A DNA stretch of 37,036 nucleotides, taken from contig JAEUMT010000063.1 in NCBI GenBank assembly GCA_016791365.1, positions 1-37,036 of the forward strand. Direction: 5' to 3'. The notes beneath the pieces were generated by a model. That model was not told where the DNA came from. It searched no databases and was given only the letters and a program-made list of their open reading frames with translations. Every line of letters begins with the position of its first letter. Position 1 is the stretch's first letter. The translations under genes and the position numbers were made by a program. Source of the DNA: Hyphomonadaceae bacterium. Lineage in GTDB: Bacteria; Pseudomonadota; Alphaproteobacteria; Caulobacterales; Aquidulcibacteraceae. Of this stretch, positions 16,502 to 24,154 are shown piece by piece.

Positions 16502-16584
16502 CGGTAGGCGCCTCCGACGCAATGCGTAAACCCGCGCTCTGGCGCAAAGCCAGCAAAATGCGATCGGCGACGCGAGCCGTACGC

Positions 16585-17925
16585 TCAGTCTTCGTTGTCC
16601 GCGTAGGGGTTCTTACCGGCTTTCACGATCAGGCGGATCGGCGCCGCGTGCAGCTCAAACGCGTCGCGCATCGCATTCACCAGGTAGCGCTTGTAACTCT
16701 CCGGCATCTCCTCCGCGCGCGAACAGATCAGCACAAACGTCGGCGGACGCGCCTTGATCTGCGTGAGGTAGCGCGGCTTGATGCGTCGACCGCCCACAGC
16801 CGGCGGCGGATGGCGCGCGATGGTGGCGTAGAGCCACTCGTTCAGATCCTTGGTTTTGACCCGCGCCGTCCAATCTTCATGCGCCTCCTCCACAGCACGC
16901 ATCAGGCGATCGAGCCCGACGCCGGACTGCGCCGCAACCGTGACGAGCGGGGCGCCGCGCGCCTGCGGCAAGCTCTCGCGCGCGACAAGCTTCAACTCCT
17001 CGAAATGCGCGCGCGTGTCTTCGATGGTGTCCCACTTCGCCAGGCAGAACACGAGCCCGCGCCCCTCGCGCACGACCAGATCGGCGATCGAGAGGTCTTG
17101 CTTCTCGAACGCCTCGTTCGCGTCCATCACCAAAACGCAAATGTCCGCGAACTTCAGCGAATGCAGCGAATCTCCCACGGACATCCGCTCAAGCTTGGCT
17201 TGCACCTTGGCCTTCTTGCGCATGCCGGCCGTATCGACGAGCCGGTACTTCTTGCCTTTCCATTCCCAATCAATCGAAATCGAGTCGCGCGTGATGCCGG
17301 CCTCCGGGCCAACAAGCAGGCGGTCTTCGCCGATCAGCGCATTGACCAGCGTCGACTTTCCGGCGTTCGGCCGACCGATGATCGCGATATTGATCGGCCG
17401 CTGCGCCTTTGCCGCCGCGTCCTCGTCGGCTGATTTTTCGTGCGCCGCGATCGCCGCGTAGAGTTCGGACATGCCTTCGCCGTGCTCGGCCGAAATCGCG
17501 ATCGGCTCGCCAAGCCCAAGCGAATACGCTTCGGTGATGCCGACATCGCCGGCGCGGCCTTCGACCTTGTTGGCGCCGAGCACCACCGGCTTATCGGCCC
17601 GCCGCAGCAGCGCCGCGAACGACCGATCCAGCGGCAACACGCCGGTGCGCGCATCGATCAGAAAGAGGATCACGTCCGCGTCGCGGATCGCGATCTCGGT
17701 TTGCTGCCGCATGCGCGACTCAAGCGATGAATCAGTCGCGTCCTCGAACCCTGCCGTGTCGATCAGCAGGAAATCGAGATCGGCCAGCCTGCCCTTGGCC
17801 TCGCGCCTGTCGCGGGTGACGCCAGGCGTGTCATCGACGATCGCGAGCTTCTTGCCCGCGAGCCGGTTAAACAGAGTGGACTTGCCGACATTCGGCCGCC
17901 CGACGATCGCGAGCTTGATCGTCAT
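16585..17925 (-). CDS. der: GTPase Der (EngA), ribosome assembly
   Basis: A 446-residue protein with two tandem GTPase domains and a C-terminal KH-like domain, needed for 50S subunit assembly. G1 motifs are GRPNVGKST at 9-17 and GRPNAGKST at 184-192; G3 motifs are DTAG at 56-59 and 231-234. G4 is unusual in both domains: NKVE at 119-122 rather than NKxD, and AKWD at 296-299 rather than NKWD. The KH region RIKPRYLTQIKARPPTFVL is typical. It lies 12 bp downstream of the BamB-like gene, so it probably shares that transcript, as der and bamB often do. Confidence 0.96.
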   Translation of the reverse strand: MTIKLAIVGRPNVGKSTLFNRLAGKKLAIVDDTPGVTRDRREAKGRLADLDFLLIDTAGFEDATDSSLESRMRQQTEIAIRDADVILFLIDARTGVLPLDRSFAALLRRADKPVVLGANKVEGRAGDVGITEAYSLGLGEPIAISAEHGEGMSELYAAIAAHEKSADEDAAAKAQRPINIAIIGRPNAGKSTLVNALIGEDRLLVGPEAGITRDSISIDWEWKGKKYRLVDTAGMRKKAKVQAKLERMSVGDSLHSLKFADICVLVMDANEAFEKQDLSIADLVVREGRGLVFCLAKWDTIEDTRAHFEELKLVARESLPQARGAPLVTVAAQSGVGLDRLMRAVEEAHEDWTARVKTKDLNEWLYATIARHPPPAVGGRRIKPRYLTQIKARPPTFVLICSRAEEMPESYKRYLVNAMRDAFELHAAPIRLIVKAGKNPYADNED

Positions 17926-17937
17926 GACATGCCAACA

Positions 17938-19296
17938 TCAACGCAGAACGACGAGACGTGCCGCGTCAGTGACGATGTAGATCTGATCGTTGGCTGCGAT
18001 CGGGGGAATGAACACGGGCTGGTCCACGTTCGCGGTCGCGAGCGTTTGGCCGCTGGCCGGCGCCACAGCCACGACATCGCCTTCCGAGTTTGCAAGCACG
18101 AGACGGCCACCGATCATGATTGGACCAGTCCAGGCCACACGTCCCTTGCGTTCTCCTTCGTCGCGATAGCGGCGGAGTTGCTGAACCCAATGGACGTTTC
18201 CGGTGCGGCGGTCGAAAGCCGCCAATTCACCATCAGTGCTTACGGCGTAGAGAATGTCGCCCGCGACCCACGGGGTCTGCGTGGAAGCGAACGAGCGCGC
18301 CCACATGCGCTGGCCGCTGCGCAAATCGATCGCGGCCAGAACGCCCGAATGGCTCGCCGCGTAGGCAGCGCCGCCGTCGATGACCGGACGGCCCGCGATA
18401 TCGTTGATCGCAGAGAGCGAGTTCACGTTGCCGGAGCGCGAAAGCGAGTCCGACCACAAGCGCCGCCCATTTGCCGCGAGCAGCGCCACCACTTCGCCCG
18501 ATGCGAACGGCGCGACAACCGTCTCGCCATCCACGCCGACGCTCGGCGCCGCCAGAATGCGCGCCGGTTCGGCGATTGCCTGGTATGTCCACGAAACGTC
18601 ACCCGTCGCGGCGTCGTAAGCAATCAGTTCGCTATCGTTGGTGACGGCATAGACGCGGTCGCCGGCAAAAGTCGGCGCCGATTGGAACGGCGCGCTGGCT
18701 TGCGCGCGCCACACCTCGTTGCCGCTCGCGGCGTCGAGCGCGACGATGAACCCAAAACCGGTGGTGACGTAAACGCGGCCGGCGCCGCTGGTGACGCCGC
18801 CGCCACGTGCAACGCGATCGCGCCCTTCATTCGGCCGCAGACGCTCGTCCCAAAGACGATGACCATCGCGCGCGTCGATCGCGTGTATGCGGTGATCGCC
18901 ATCGAGGAAGAACAGCGCGCCGTTCGAAATCACTGGCGGCGCCGCAATCTGCACGCGGTCGTTGGACCCAGCGCCAAGGTTCGCGCGCCAGGCGCGTTCG
19001 AGAATGGCCTGACCGCTTGATTGCGGCGGCGAGTTATCGGCGGTCCCGCCAGGCTGGCTCCAATCGGCGACCGACACCGCGGGCGGCACCGTGATGGCGC
19101 GCGCGGCGAGCGCCGGATCCGGCGTCAAGTCCTGCTCAGCCGACAAAATCGACTGACGGCCATCTTGCGGCGCGGTTTGCGTGGGCGCATCGCCACCGTC
19201 GAACGGATTTATCGCATCGCCGATGCGGCTGACCGTCGAGCACGCCGACAACGCGGTTACAGCCGCGATGATGGCGATCGGACGCAAAGGCTTCAT
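17938..19296 (-). CDS. bamB: PQQ-like beta-propeller lipoprotein, BamB-like
   Basis: A 452-residue predicted outer-membrane lipoprotein. The signal peptide ends in the lipobox LSAC with the lipid Cys at 19. The mature protein has repeated blades with the PQQ/quinoprotein pattern, for example AIDARDGHRLWD, ALDAASGNEVWRA, AYDAATGDVSWTY and AAIDLRSGQRMWA. BamB is a scaffold of the BAM complex that inserts outer-membrane beta-barrels. Its order behind a YfgM-like gene and before der matches the yfgM-bamB-der order of E. coli, which supports the call. It overlaps the upstream gene by four bases. Confidence 0.9.
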   Translation of the reverse strand: MKPLRPIAIIAAVTALSACSTVSRIGDAINPFDGGDAPTQTAPQDGRQSILSAEQDLTPDPALAARAITVPPAVSVADWSQPGGTADNSPPQSSGQAILERAWRANLGAGSNDRVQIAAPPVISNGALFFLDGDHRIHAIDARDGHRLWDERLRPNEGRDRVARGGGVTSGAGRVYVTTGFGFIVALDAASGNEVWRAQASAPFQSAPTFAGDRVYAVTNDSELIAYDAATGDVSWTYQAIAEPARILAAPSVGVDGETVVAPFASGEVVALLAANGRRLWSDSLSRSGNVNSLSAINDIAGRPVIDGGAAYAASHSGVLAAIDLRSGQRMWARSFASTQTPWVAGDILYAVSTDGELAAFDRRTGNVHWVQQLRRYRDEGERKGRVAWTGPIMIGGRLVLANSEGDVVAVAPASGQTLATANVDQPVFIPPIAANDQIYIVTDAARLVVLR

Positions 19297-20024
19297 TTCG
19301 TCTCTCCTTCGGATGGCGCCGGAGCTGTCGTTGCGCCGCCCGCTGGTGTTTCTGGTGTCGCCGCCGCAGGCGTAGGTCCGAGCACGCTCAGCGCGATCTG
19401 CGCGCGTTGGCGCAGAGAGTCCGGCGCTTCGAACGCAAGTTGAAGCTGTTCAAGCGTAGTGCGCGCGAGTTCGGTTTCGCCCGCTTCCCACGCTTCCACC
19501 GCGAGTAATTCCTTCGCGAGATACTGAACGCGTGAGTCTGAATCGATCAGCGGCTGCAGCCGCGTTTGCAGCGCCGCGAAATCCTGTGTGTCGGCCGCGA
19601 TGTAAGCGGCGCGAATTTGCGCGCTCTCGCGCATGATCTGGTCGGGCGCGCTTTCGGCGGCGGCGTCAAAGCCAGCGAGCGCGCCTTCAAGATCGCCCTC
19701 CTGCGCCAGGATCGCGGCGCGTTCCATCTGCGCCATCGTACGATACGCGCGCGGACCTTCGTTCGAGAGACGTTCGAACTCGGTCTTCGCCGCGGCGAGA
19801 TCGCCGGTTTGCAGCAAGGTTTGCGCGGCGGCGTATTCATCCGCATGACGGCGCGCGGAGTTGAGCGTTTGCTCTTTCCAAAACTGCCAGCCGCCAACGG
19901 CCAAGATGAACACGGCAAAAACGCCGATCAGCCACGGGCCGTACTTCTTGGCGTAGTCGAGCATGCGGTCCTGCCGCAGACTCTCGTCCACCTCATTGAC
20001 AAAACTATCGGTTTCGTTGGTCAC
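19293..20024 (-). CDS. YfgM-like TPR membrane protein
   Basis: A 243-residue protein with a cytoplasmic N-terminus, one membrane helix at about 31-48 and a periplasmic TPR-like region (about 55-220) of paired Ala/Leu-rich helices. The tail is Pro/Ala/Thr-rich. The architecture and the neighbours bamB and der match YfgM, which associates with the SecYEG translocon and periplasmic chaperones in E. coli. RMLDYAKKYGPWLIG is a typical family opening in alphaproteobacteria. The stop overlaps the BamB-like start as ATGA. A 57-bp gap separates it from panB, with nothing recognisable in it. Confidence 0.85.
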   Translation of the reverse strand: MTNETDSFVNEVDESLRQDRMLDYAKKYGPWLIGVFAVFILAVGGWQFWKEQTLNSARRHADEYAAAQTLLQTGDLAAAKTEFERLSNEGPRAYRTMAQMERAAILAQEGDLEGALAGFDAAAESAPDQIMRESAQIRAAYIAADTQDFAALQTRLQPLIDSDSRVQYLAKELLAVEAWEAGETELARTTLEQLQLAFEAPDSLRQRAQIALSVLGPTPAAATPETPAGGATTAPAPSEGETK

Positions 20025-20081
20025 ACGCCGTTCCTGACCGCATGGGCCGGAAAGGCCCGTCCCCCTAAAATCGGCGGCAAG

Positions 20082-20951
20082 CTAGCCGCGCTCGGCGTCC
20101 CCGGCAACGCGCGGGCGCCGCGCCTTTCCGCCGCCCAGGACGTAAGTCTCAGCTGCGGCAGGAAAACGGCGGGAACGGACGTCTGCGGCGTAGTTTGCAG
20201 CCGCTTTTCCGATCTCAGCCTTCAGATTGGCGTAGCGGCGCACAAATTTGGGGGTCCAGTCGAAAAGCCCCAGCAGATCATCGGTCACCAGAATCTGGCC
20301 GTCGCACTGGGCTGATGCGCCAATACCGATGGTGGGGGCCTTCACGGCGGCGGTTATTTCGGGGGCGAGCGTTTCATCCACACCCTCGACCACGATAGCG
20401 AAGGCGCCGGCGGCGTCCGCGGCCCGGGCTTCCGCGAGCACCTGGGCCCGCTCTTCCTTGGTCCGGCCCTTGGCGCGGAACTTCCCATCAACGTTCACAG
20501 CCTGAGGGCGGAGACCGACATGGCCCATCACCGGGATGCCGCGCTGCACCAAATACGCGATCGTATCGCCGACATAGACACCGGCTTCGACCTTCACCGC
20601 CTGCGCGCCGGTTTCTTTCAGAATGCGCGTGGCGTTGGCGAAAGCTTGCTCGGCGCTGGCCTCGTACGAACCGAACGGCATGTCGACCACAACGAGCGCG
20701 CGCTTGGCGCCGCGCATCACGGCTTGGCCGTGCAGGATCATCATCTCAAGCGTCACGCCCACCGTATTGGGCATGCCGTGGACGACCATGCCGACGCTGT
20801 CGCCGACCAGCAGCACGTCGCAATGCTCATCCAGGATCTCGGCAACCGGCGCCGTGTAGGCGGTCAGGCAAACGATCGGATCGCCGCCCTTGCGGGCGCG
20901 AATGTCCGGAGCGCTTTGACGGCGGATAGGCGCTTCGACGTGACGGGACAT
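20082..20951 (-). CDS. panB: 3-methyl-2-oxobutanoate hydroxymethyltransferase
   Basis: A 289-residue PanB, the first enzyme of pantothenate synthesis, transferring a hydroxymethyl group from methylene-THF to alpha-ketoisovalerate. The Mg-binding acids fit: Asp51 in [10 protein letters not shown], Asp90 in VVDMPFGSY and Glu122 in VKVEAG. The catalytic Glu is at 189 in [20 protein letters not shown] is a standard C-terminal signature. The tail (about 265-289) is basic and Gly-rich and extends a little beyond shorter homologues. panC is not in the window. Confidence 0.96.
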   Translation of the reverse strand: MSRHVEAPIRRQSAPDIRARKGGDPIVCLTAYTAPVAEILDEHCDVLLVGDSVGMVVHGMPNTVGVTLEMMILHGQAVMRGAKRALVVVDMPFGSYEASAEQAFANATRILKETGAQAVKVEAGVYVGDTIAYLVQRGIPVMGHVGLRPQAVNVDGKFRAKGRTKEERAQVLAEARAADAAGAFAIVVEGVDETLAPEITAAVKAPTIGIGASAQCDGQILVTDDLLGLFDWTPKFVRRYANLKAEIGKAAANYAADVRSRRFPAAAETYVLGGGKARRPRVAGDAERG

Positions 20952-21022
20952 GGGGGCCTCGCTTTAGCGTAGCGTCATAGCCTTTGCTGCACTGCGGCGC
21001 CAGCACCGAGGCCAGAAACGCG

Positions 21023-21048
21023 AAAGGCGGCTCATACGAGCCGCCTTT
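21023..21048 (-). terminator. Intrinsic terminator at the end of the sigma-factor block
   Basis: A perfect 11-bp stem (AAAGGCGGCTC with its inverse) surrounds a four-base ATAC loop. On the minus strand it lies 21 bp after the last gene of the block at 21070. The trailing T-tract is short and broken, so efficiency is uncertain. It also isolates panB from that block. Confidence 0.75.
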
Positions 21049-21069
21049 GCTTGAACTCTCGGGAGCCGC

Positions 21070-21459
21070 TTACTCCTGCGTCGCGCGATAGGCGACAGCG
21101 CCACCGGCCAGAGCTGCCGTGACCAGCAGGATTTGCGTCAGGCCGGCGCCAAGGGATTGGACAAAGCCCTGAGCAGCAGCGCCGGCGTCCGGCGCGGTGC
21201 TGACGGCGGCGTGCAGGCGCGCCACTTCCAAACCGGCGGAGGCGGCGACGTCTTGGCTAAAGGCGCCGGCGAAAGCGTAAAGCCCCCACGACACCGCGGC
21301 CGCGCCAATCGTAATCGCGCCGACTTGCATATAGCCGCGCACTTTCAGGTCGGCTTCGCGCTTCGCCACGCGGTGCGTGACGTTCACCACAAACCCGTCA
21401 TCCGCGGGTTCATGAGCCTCCGCGAAGGAGCGCTTCAACAGGGCGTCGAAGTCAGTCAT
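21070..21459 (-). CDS. Small two-helix membrane protein, putative anti-sigma factor (cassette B)
   Basis: A 129-residue protein starting in an ATGA overlap with the sigma factor gene, so the two are translationally coupled. The N-terminal 44 residues are cytoplasmic and charged; membrane helices lie near 46-66 and 105-125. No zinc-binding HxxxCxxC (ZAS) motif is present. Residues 20-44 align without gaps with residues 20-44 of the corresponding protein of cassette A (22501): Asp20, Phe23, Val27 and Met44 are shared and both stretches are rich in Arg/Lys. Position directly behind an ECF sigma gene suggests an anti-sigma factor. That is inference from context. Confidence 0.75.
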   Translation of the reverse strand: MTDFDALLKRSFAEAHEPADDGFVVNVTHRVAKREADLKVRGYMQVGAITIGAAAVSWGLYAFAGAFSQDVAASAGLEVARLHAAVSTAPDAGAAAQGFVQSLGAGLTQILLVTAALAGGAVAYRATQE

Positions 21460-22013
21460 GAATCTGGGTCCAATAGCCGTCTAAGTTTGTCTGTCCCCCT
21501 CAGTACGTGTGATTTCACAGTGCCGAGGGGAAGGCCGGTGATTTCGACGATCTCCGAGTGACTGAGCCCTTCTCCGTGGTTCAGCGTCACACAAAGTCTC
21601 TCAGCATCGCTCAATCTGGCAAGAGCCTTTTCCAGATCGAGTTTCGCTCCGGCCGCGGCTTCCGGCGTGGATTCCTCTGACGCGAGAGGCGATGCGTCAG
21701 TGATCTCCTCAAACACGGCCTTCTGGCGTCGCTTGGCCATCAGGAACGTGGTGACCGCAATTCTCCTGAACCAACCCGGAAAAGCCGCCGGTGTTTCCAG
21801 GTCTCTCAATCTATCCCACGCTTTGATGAACGCCTCTTGAGCAAGATCATCAGCTTCCGCGTGGCTTTGGCACATCCGCCGAAGCAAGGCCCGGGCCCAG
21901 CCTTGCCGGCGCTTAACCAGTTCCCCGAAGGCTGCCTGGTCTTTGGCCTGGGCTGCGATAATCAGCGCAGCTTCTGTGGCCTCCGCCAGATGTGTGAACC
22001 CCCGCGAAACCAC
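21456..22013 (-). CDS. ECF-type RNA polymerase sigma factor (cassette B)
   Basis: A 185-residue group IV sigma factor. Region 2 includes HAEADDLAQEAFIKAWDRL (core binding and -10 recognition). Region 4 contains the helix-turn-helix SHSEIVEITGLPLGTVKSHV. No sigma-1.1 or region 3 is present, as expected. GTG 22013 is chosen: it lies ten bases past the stop of the upstream membrane gene and gives a normal ECF N-terminus. The longer open frame upstream reads that gene out of frame. It is the middle gene of the cassette and shares the GEG.SHSE...LPLGTVKSHV.RG core with the sigma of cassette A. Confidence 0.92.
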   Translation of the reverse strand: MVSRGFTHLAEATEAALIIAAQAKDQAAFGELVKRRQGWARALLRRMCQSHAEADDLAQEAFIKAWDRLRDLETPAAFPGWFRRIAVTTFLMAKRRQKAVFEEITDASPLASEESTPEAAAGAKLDLEKALARLSDAERLCVTLNHGEGLSHSEIVEITGLPLGTVKSHVLRGTDKLRRLLDPDS

Positions 22014-22023
22014 CGAATACCAC

Positions 22024-22422
22024 TCAGTCTTCCTTCTTCTTCGTAGCGTAATCGACGATCGCGAGCAGGATGAAAGCCACACCCAGGGCGCCCAGGATAA
22101 CGGCCGGGATCATCATGCCATTGAACGCCTCTTCCGCGCCCGAGATGTCGCCGACGAAGTAGCCCGCGGCGGCAAAACCGCCCGCCAAGGAGAGCAGCAC
22201 GACGCCCGAACCAAGGCTCGAACGGGCTTTGTCCTGGGGCTTCTTTTGACCTTCAGTCAGGGTGCGCATCAGGGCCGGATCGAGGGTTTGCCCCTTCTCC
22301 AGGGCCTGCGCGATGAGGTGATGCGCCGACTGACGCGTGCGCTCACGAAGGTAGATGGGCACCAGGATAATGGCGGCCAAAAACCCGAAAAAAACAAACG
22401 GAATCAAAAAGTCCGCATCCAT
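22024..22422 (-). CDS. DUF6249-like membrane protein (cassette B)
   Basis: A 132-residue protein with membrane helices near 5-25, 71-90 and 102-124. The cytoplasmic stretch between helices 1 and 2 reads RERTRQSAHHLIAQALEKG followed by a LDP turn. This fits the DUF6249 type of small membrane protein often found next to ECF sigma genes; the family name is from memory. Same architecture and similar length as the first gene of cassette A. GGAG lies eight bases before ATG 22422. It may be the sensor or a structural partner of the sigma module; function is unknown. Confidence 0.8.
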   Translation of the reverse strand: MDADFLIPFVFFGFLAAIILVPIYLRERTRQSAHHLIAQALEKGQTLDPALMRTLTEGQKKPQDKARSSLGSGVVLLSLAGGFAAAGYFVGDISGAEEAFNGMMIPAVILGALGVAFILLAIVDYATKKKED

Positions 22423-22500
22423 TGAGGTATCTCCATAGCCCGGGGTCTGAAGCCCCTTTGTAGTCTAGATGCGCTGGGCCACGGTCTTGGATGCAGGCGC

Positions 22501-22809
22501 TCAGCGGGTCGATACAGCCGCTAACCGTTGTGTCATGAGCCGGGATGTCGCCACCAGCGCGAAAATGCCGCCGGCGCCAAGAAGCCCTCCCTGCACCCCG
22601 TCCCAGTTGAGCGCGCCCCAACCTGCCAGCGGCAGGGCCAACAAGGACGCCGCCGCGGCGACCGCACCCCAGAATAGCATTGACCGAACCGCCTCAACCT
22701 TAAAGCGATCAGCCTCGGCGGCGCGTATGACGGCCAGCGTGAACGCTGGATCGCGGGCCGGCGCGGCGCTTGCGCCCAGGGCGGCCATCAAGCGGGCTTC
22801 AGCGTCCAT
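22501..22809 (-). CDS. Small two-helix membrane protein, putative anti-sigma factor (cassette A)
   Basis: A 102-residue protein whose ATG overlaps the sigma stop as TGATG. An in-frame ATG at 22833 would lie inside the sigma gene and is less likely. The N-terminal 43 residues are cytoplasmic; helices lie near 44-64 and 72-89. There is no Cys and no zinc motif. Residues 20-44 align with those of the cassette B protein. The likely role is membrane anchoring and inhibition of the adjacent sigma factor, inferred from position. A 78-bp gap containing a small GGGG..CCCC hairpin (about 22440-22456) separates it from cassette B. Confidence 0.72.
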   Translation of the reverse strand: MDAEARLMAALGASAAPARDPAFTLAVIRAAEADRFKVEAVRSMLFWGAVAAAASLLALPLAGWGALNWDGVQGGLLGAGGIFALVATSRLMTQRLAAVSTR

Positions 22810-23336
22810 CAGTCCGTCTCCAAAGCGCGCCACAAACGCTCACGACCCCGCGTCACGTGCGATTTCACAGTGCCGAGCGGCAGCTTCAAAATCTCACTTG
22901 CCTCGCTGTGAGAAAACCCCTCGCCGAGACAAAGCGCAACAACAGCACGCTGCTCGTCGGGCAGTTTGGCCATCGCGCGCGTGACAGCGATGCGATCTTC
23001 AACGGGCGGGACGCCTTCAACGTCGCTCTGCTCTTGCAACCACTCGCTGTCGCGCAATTGCGCGCGTCCGTGCGAGCGTCTGGCGTCGCGCGCGATACGA
23101 AAGCCGATCCCGCTCACCCAAGAACGAAAACTCGAACGACCTTCAAAGCGCGCGAGTTTGCGCCACGCTGTCACGAACGCCTCCTGCGCGAGATCGTCGG
23201 CGTCAGCCCAATGTCCGGCGAAACGCCGCAAAAACCCGCGTATTGCTTGCTGATGGGCGTCGACCAAGGCGGCGTATGCGCGACTATCTCCTCTGCGCGC
23301 CGCTGCGATGAGACGCGCTTCATCATTCGGACTCAT
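22809..23336 (-). CDS. ECF-type RNA polymerase sigma factor (cassette A)
   Basis: A 175-residue group IV sigma factor. Region 2 has WADADDLAQEAFVTAWRKL and the following FRSWVSGIGFRIARD. Region 4 has SHSEASEILKLPLGTVKSHV. The ATG at 23336 overlaps the upstream membrane gene by 14 bp. The linker between regions 2 and 4 is short, as usual. It is distinct in sequence from the cassette B sigma outside the conserved core, so this is an old duplication or two independent family members rather than a recent copy. Confidence 0.93.
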   Translation of the reverse strand: MSPNDEARLIAAARRGDSRAYAALVDAHQQAIRGFLRRFAGHWADADDLAQEAFVTAWRKLARFEGRSSFRSWVSGIGFRIARDARRSHGRAQLRDSEWLQEQSDVEGVPPVEDRIAVTRAMAKLPDEQRAVVALCLGEGFSHSEASEILKLPLGTVKSHVTRGRERLWRALETD

Positions 23337-23724
23337 CGTCTTTGCCGCCGCCGCGATCAGGGCGCATGATCGCGAGCGCCAAGCATCCAAGTGCTGTGAC
23401 TGTCATCGTCGCGGCGATCACGAGGAACGGCGTCTTATCGTCCGCCGCCGCGTTCGCGTAAGCCATCCAGAAGCCAAACCCCAGAGCCGAGAAGGCAACC
23501 ACCTCGCCCCACGGCGGCTTCGATTGGCCGGTATCCTTGATCTGATCATAGATGAGCGCCGGCGGCTCCTTGCCCGCCTCAAGCGCGGCCTTGATCACCT
23601 CCATCGCCTGGCTGCGGCGCTTGTGCTCAAGCCATTGCGCCCACCCCGCACCAAGCATCCCCACTGAGATGGACGCGAAAATAAACGCCGCGACCATCCA
23701 ACGCTCGATTTCGCCCGTGATCAT
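23323..23724 (-). CDS. DUF6249-like membrane protein (cassette A)
   Basis: A 133-residue protein with membrane helices near 10-28, 75-92 and 98-118. After helix 1 comes a basic helix (LEHKRRSQAMEVIKAALEAG) with a PPAL turn, matching the layout of the cassette B protein. The C-terminus is highly acidic and overlaps the sigma start. It is the first gene of the block and is divergent from the ArsR-type regulator; about 97 bp separate the two starts. I see no GGAAC-type ECF promoter in that gap. Confidence 0.8.
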   Translation of the reverse strand: MITGEIERWMVAAFIFASISVGMLGAGWAQWLEHKRRSQAMEVIKAALEAGKEPPALIYDQIKDTGQSKPPWGEVVAFSALGFGFWMAYANAAADDKTPFLVIAATMTVTALGCLALAIMRPDRGGGKDDESE

Positions 23725-23794
23725 GCCCGACTCCGTGTTTCGGTGAGTATGCAGCCGCCACTGCCTGCATTGGATGCGGTCGCGGCTTGCCGAC

Positions 23795-23822
23795 CAACAC
23801 TTAAGTCTGTACTTAAGTGTTG
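23795..23822. promoter_or_regulatory. Perfect 28-bp palindrome, candidate ArsR-type operator
   Basis: The arms CAACACTTAAGT (23795-23806) and ACTTAAGTGTTG (23811-23822) are exact inverses around CTGT. The core ACTTAAGT occurs twice and is itself palindromic. The last base of the right arm is the G of the regulator's GTG start. It is AT-rich compared with its surroundings. The position predicts autorepression by the downstream ArsR-type protein and possibly effects on the divergent sigma block. Confidence 0.8.
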
Positions 23823-24154
23823 TGTTCGGAGCCGCAGCCCATTTGGACCTGGCCTTTCAGGCCCTCGCCGACCCGAGCCGCCGCGCCATGGTCGATCGCC
23901 TGGTCCAGGGGCCCGCCACGGTCAGCGAACTTGCGGCGCCGCTGGCGATGTCGCTTCCCGGCGTCATGCAACACCTCGCGGTGCTCGAAGCCTCCGGCCT
24001 CGTCGTCTCTGAAAAGACCGGCCGCAGCCGCACCTGCCGGATCGAGCGGAAAGTTCTCACCCAAGCCGAGCAATGGATCGCCGAACGCCGCGCGCTCTGG
24101 GAGCGCCGCCTGGATCGGCTCGGCGAGTTTCTCGAAGAAGCGAAAGACGCCTGA
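23822..24154 (+). CDS. ArsR family winged-helix transcriptional regulator
   Basis: A 110-residue regulator. LDLAFQALADPSRRAMVDRL (residues 8-27) is the family opening; the helix-turn-helix covers about 34-56, ending in GVMQHLAVLEASGLV, followed by the wing (EKTGRSRTCRI). The ELCVCDL metal site of classic ArsR is absent, as in the subgroup that precedes SRPBCC genes. GTG 23822 is chosen because upstream residues would be read from the palindrome. Little space is left for a ribosome site, so the mRNA may be leaderless. The stop overlaps the GST start as TGATG. Confidence 0.9.
   Translation: MFGAAAHLDLAFQALADPSRRAMVDRLVQGPATVSELAAPLAMSLPGVMQHLAVLEASGLVVSEKTGRSRTCRIERKVLTQAEQWIAERRALWERRLDRLGEFLEEAKDA

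Noticed and set aside
16348-17433. A 361-codon plus-strand frame opposite der
   Set aside because: It is antisense to a certain gene and has shadow-frame composition.
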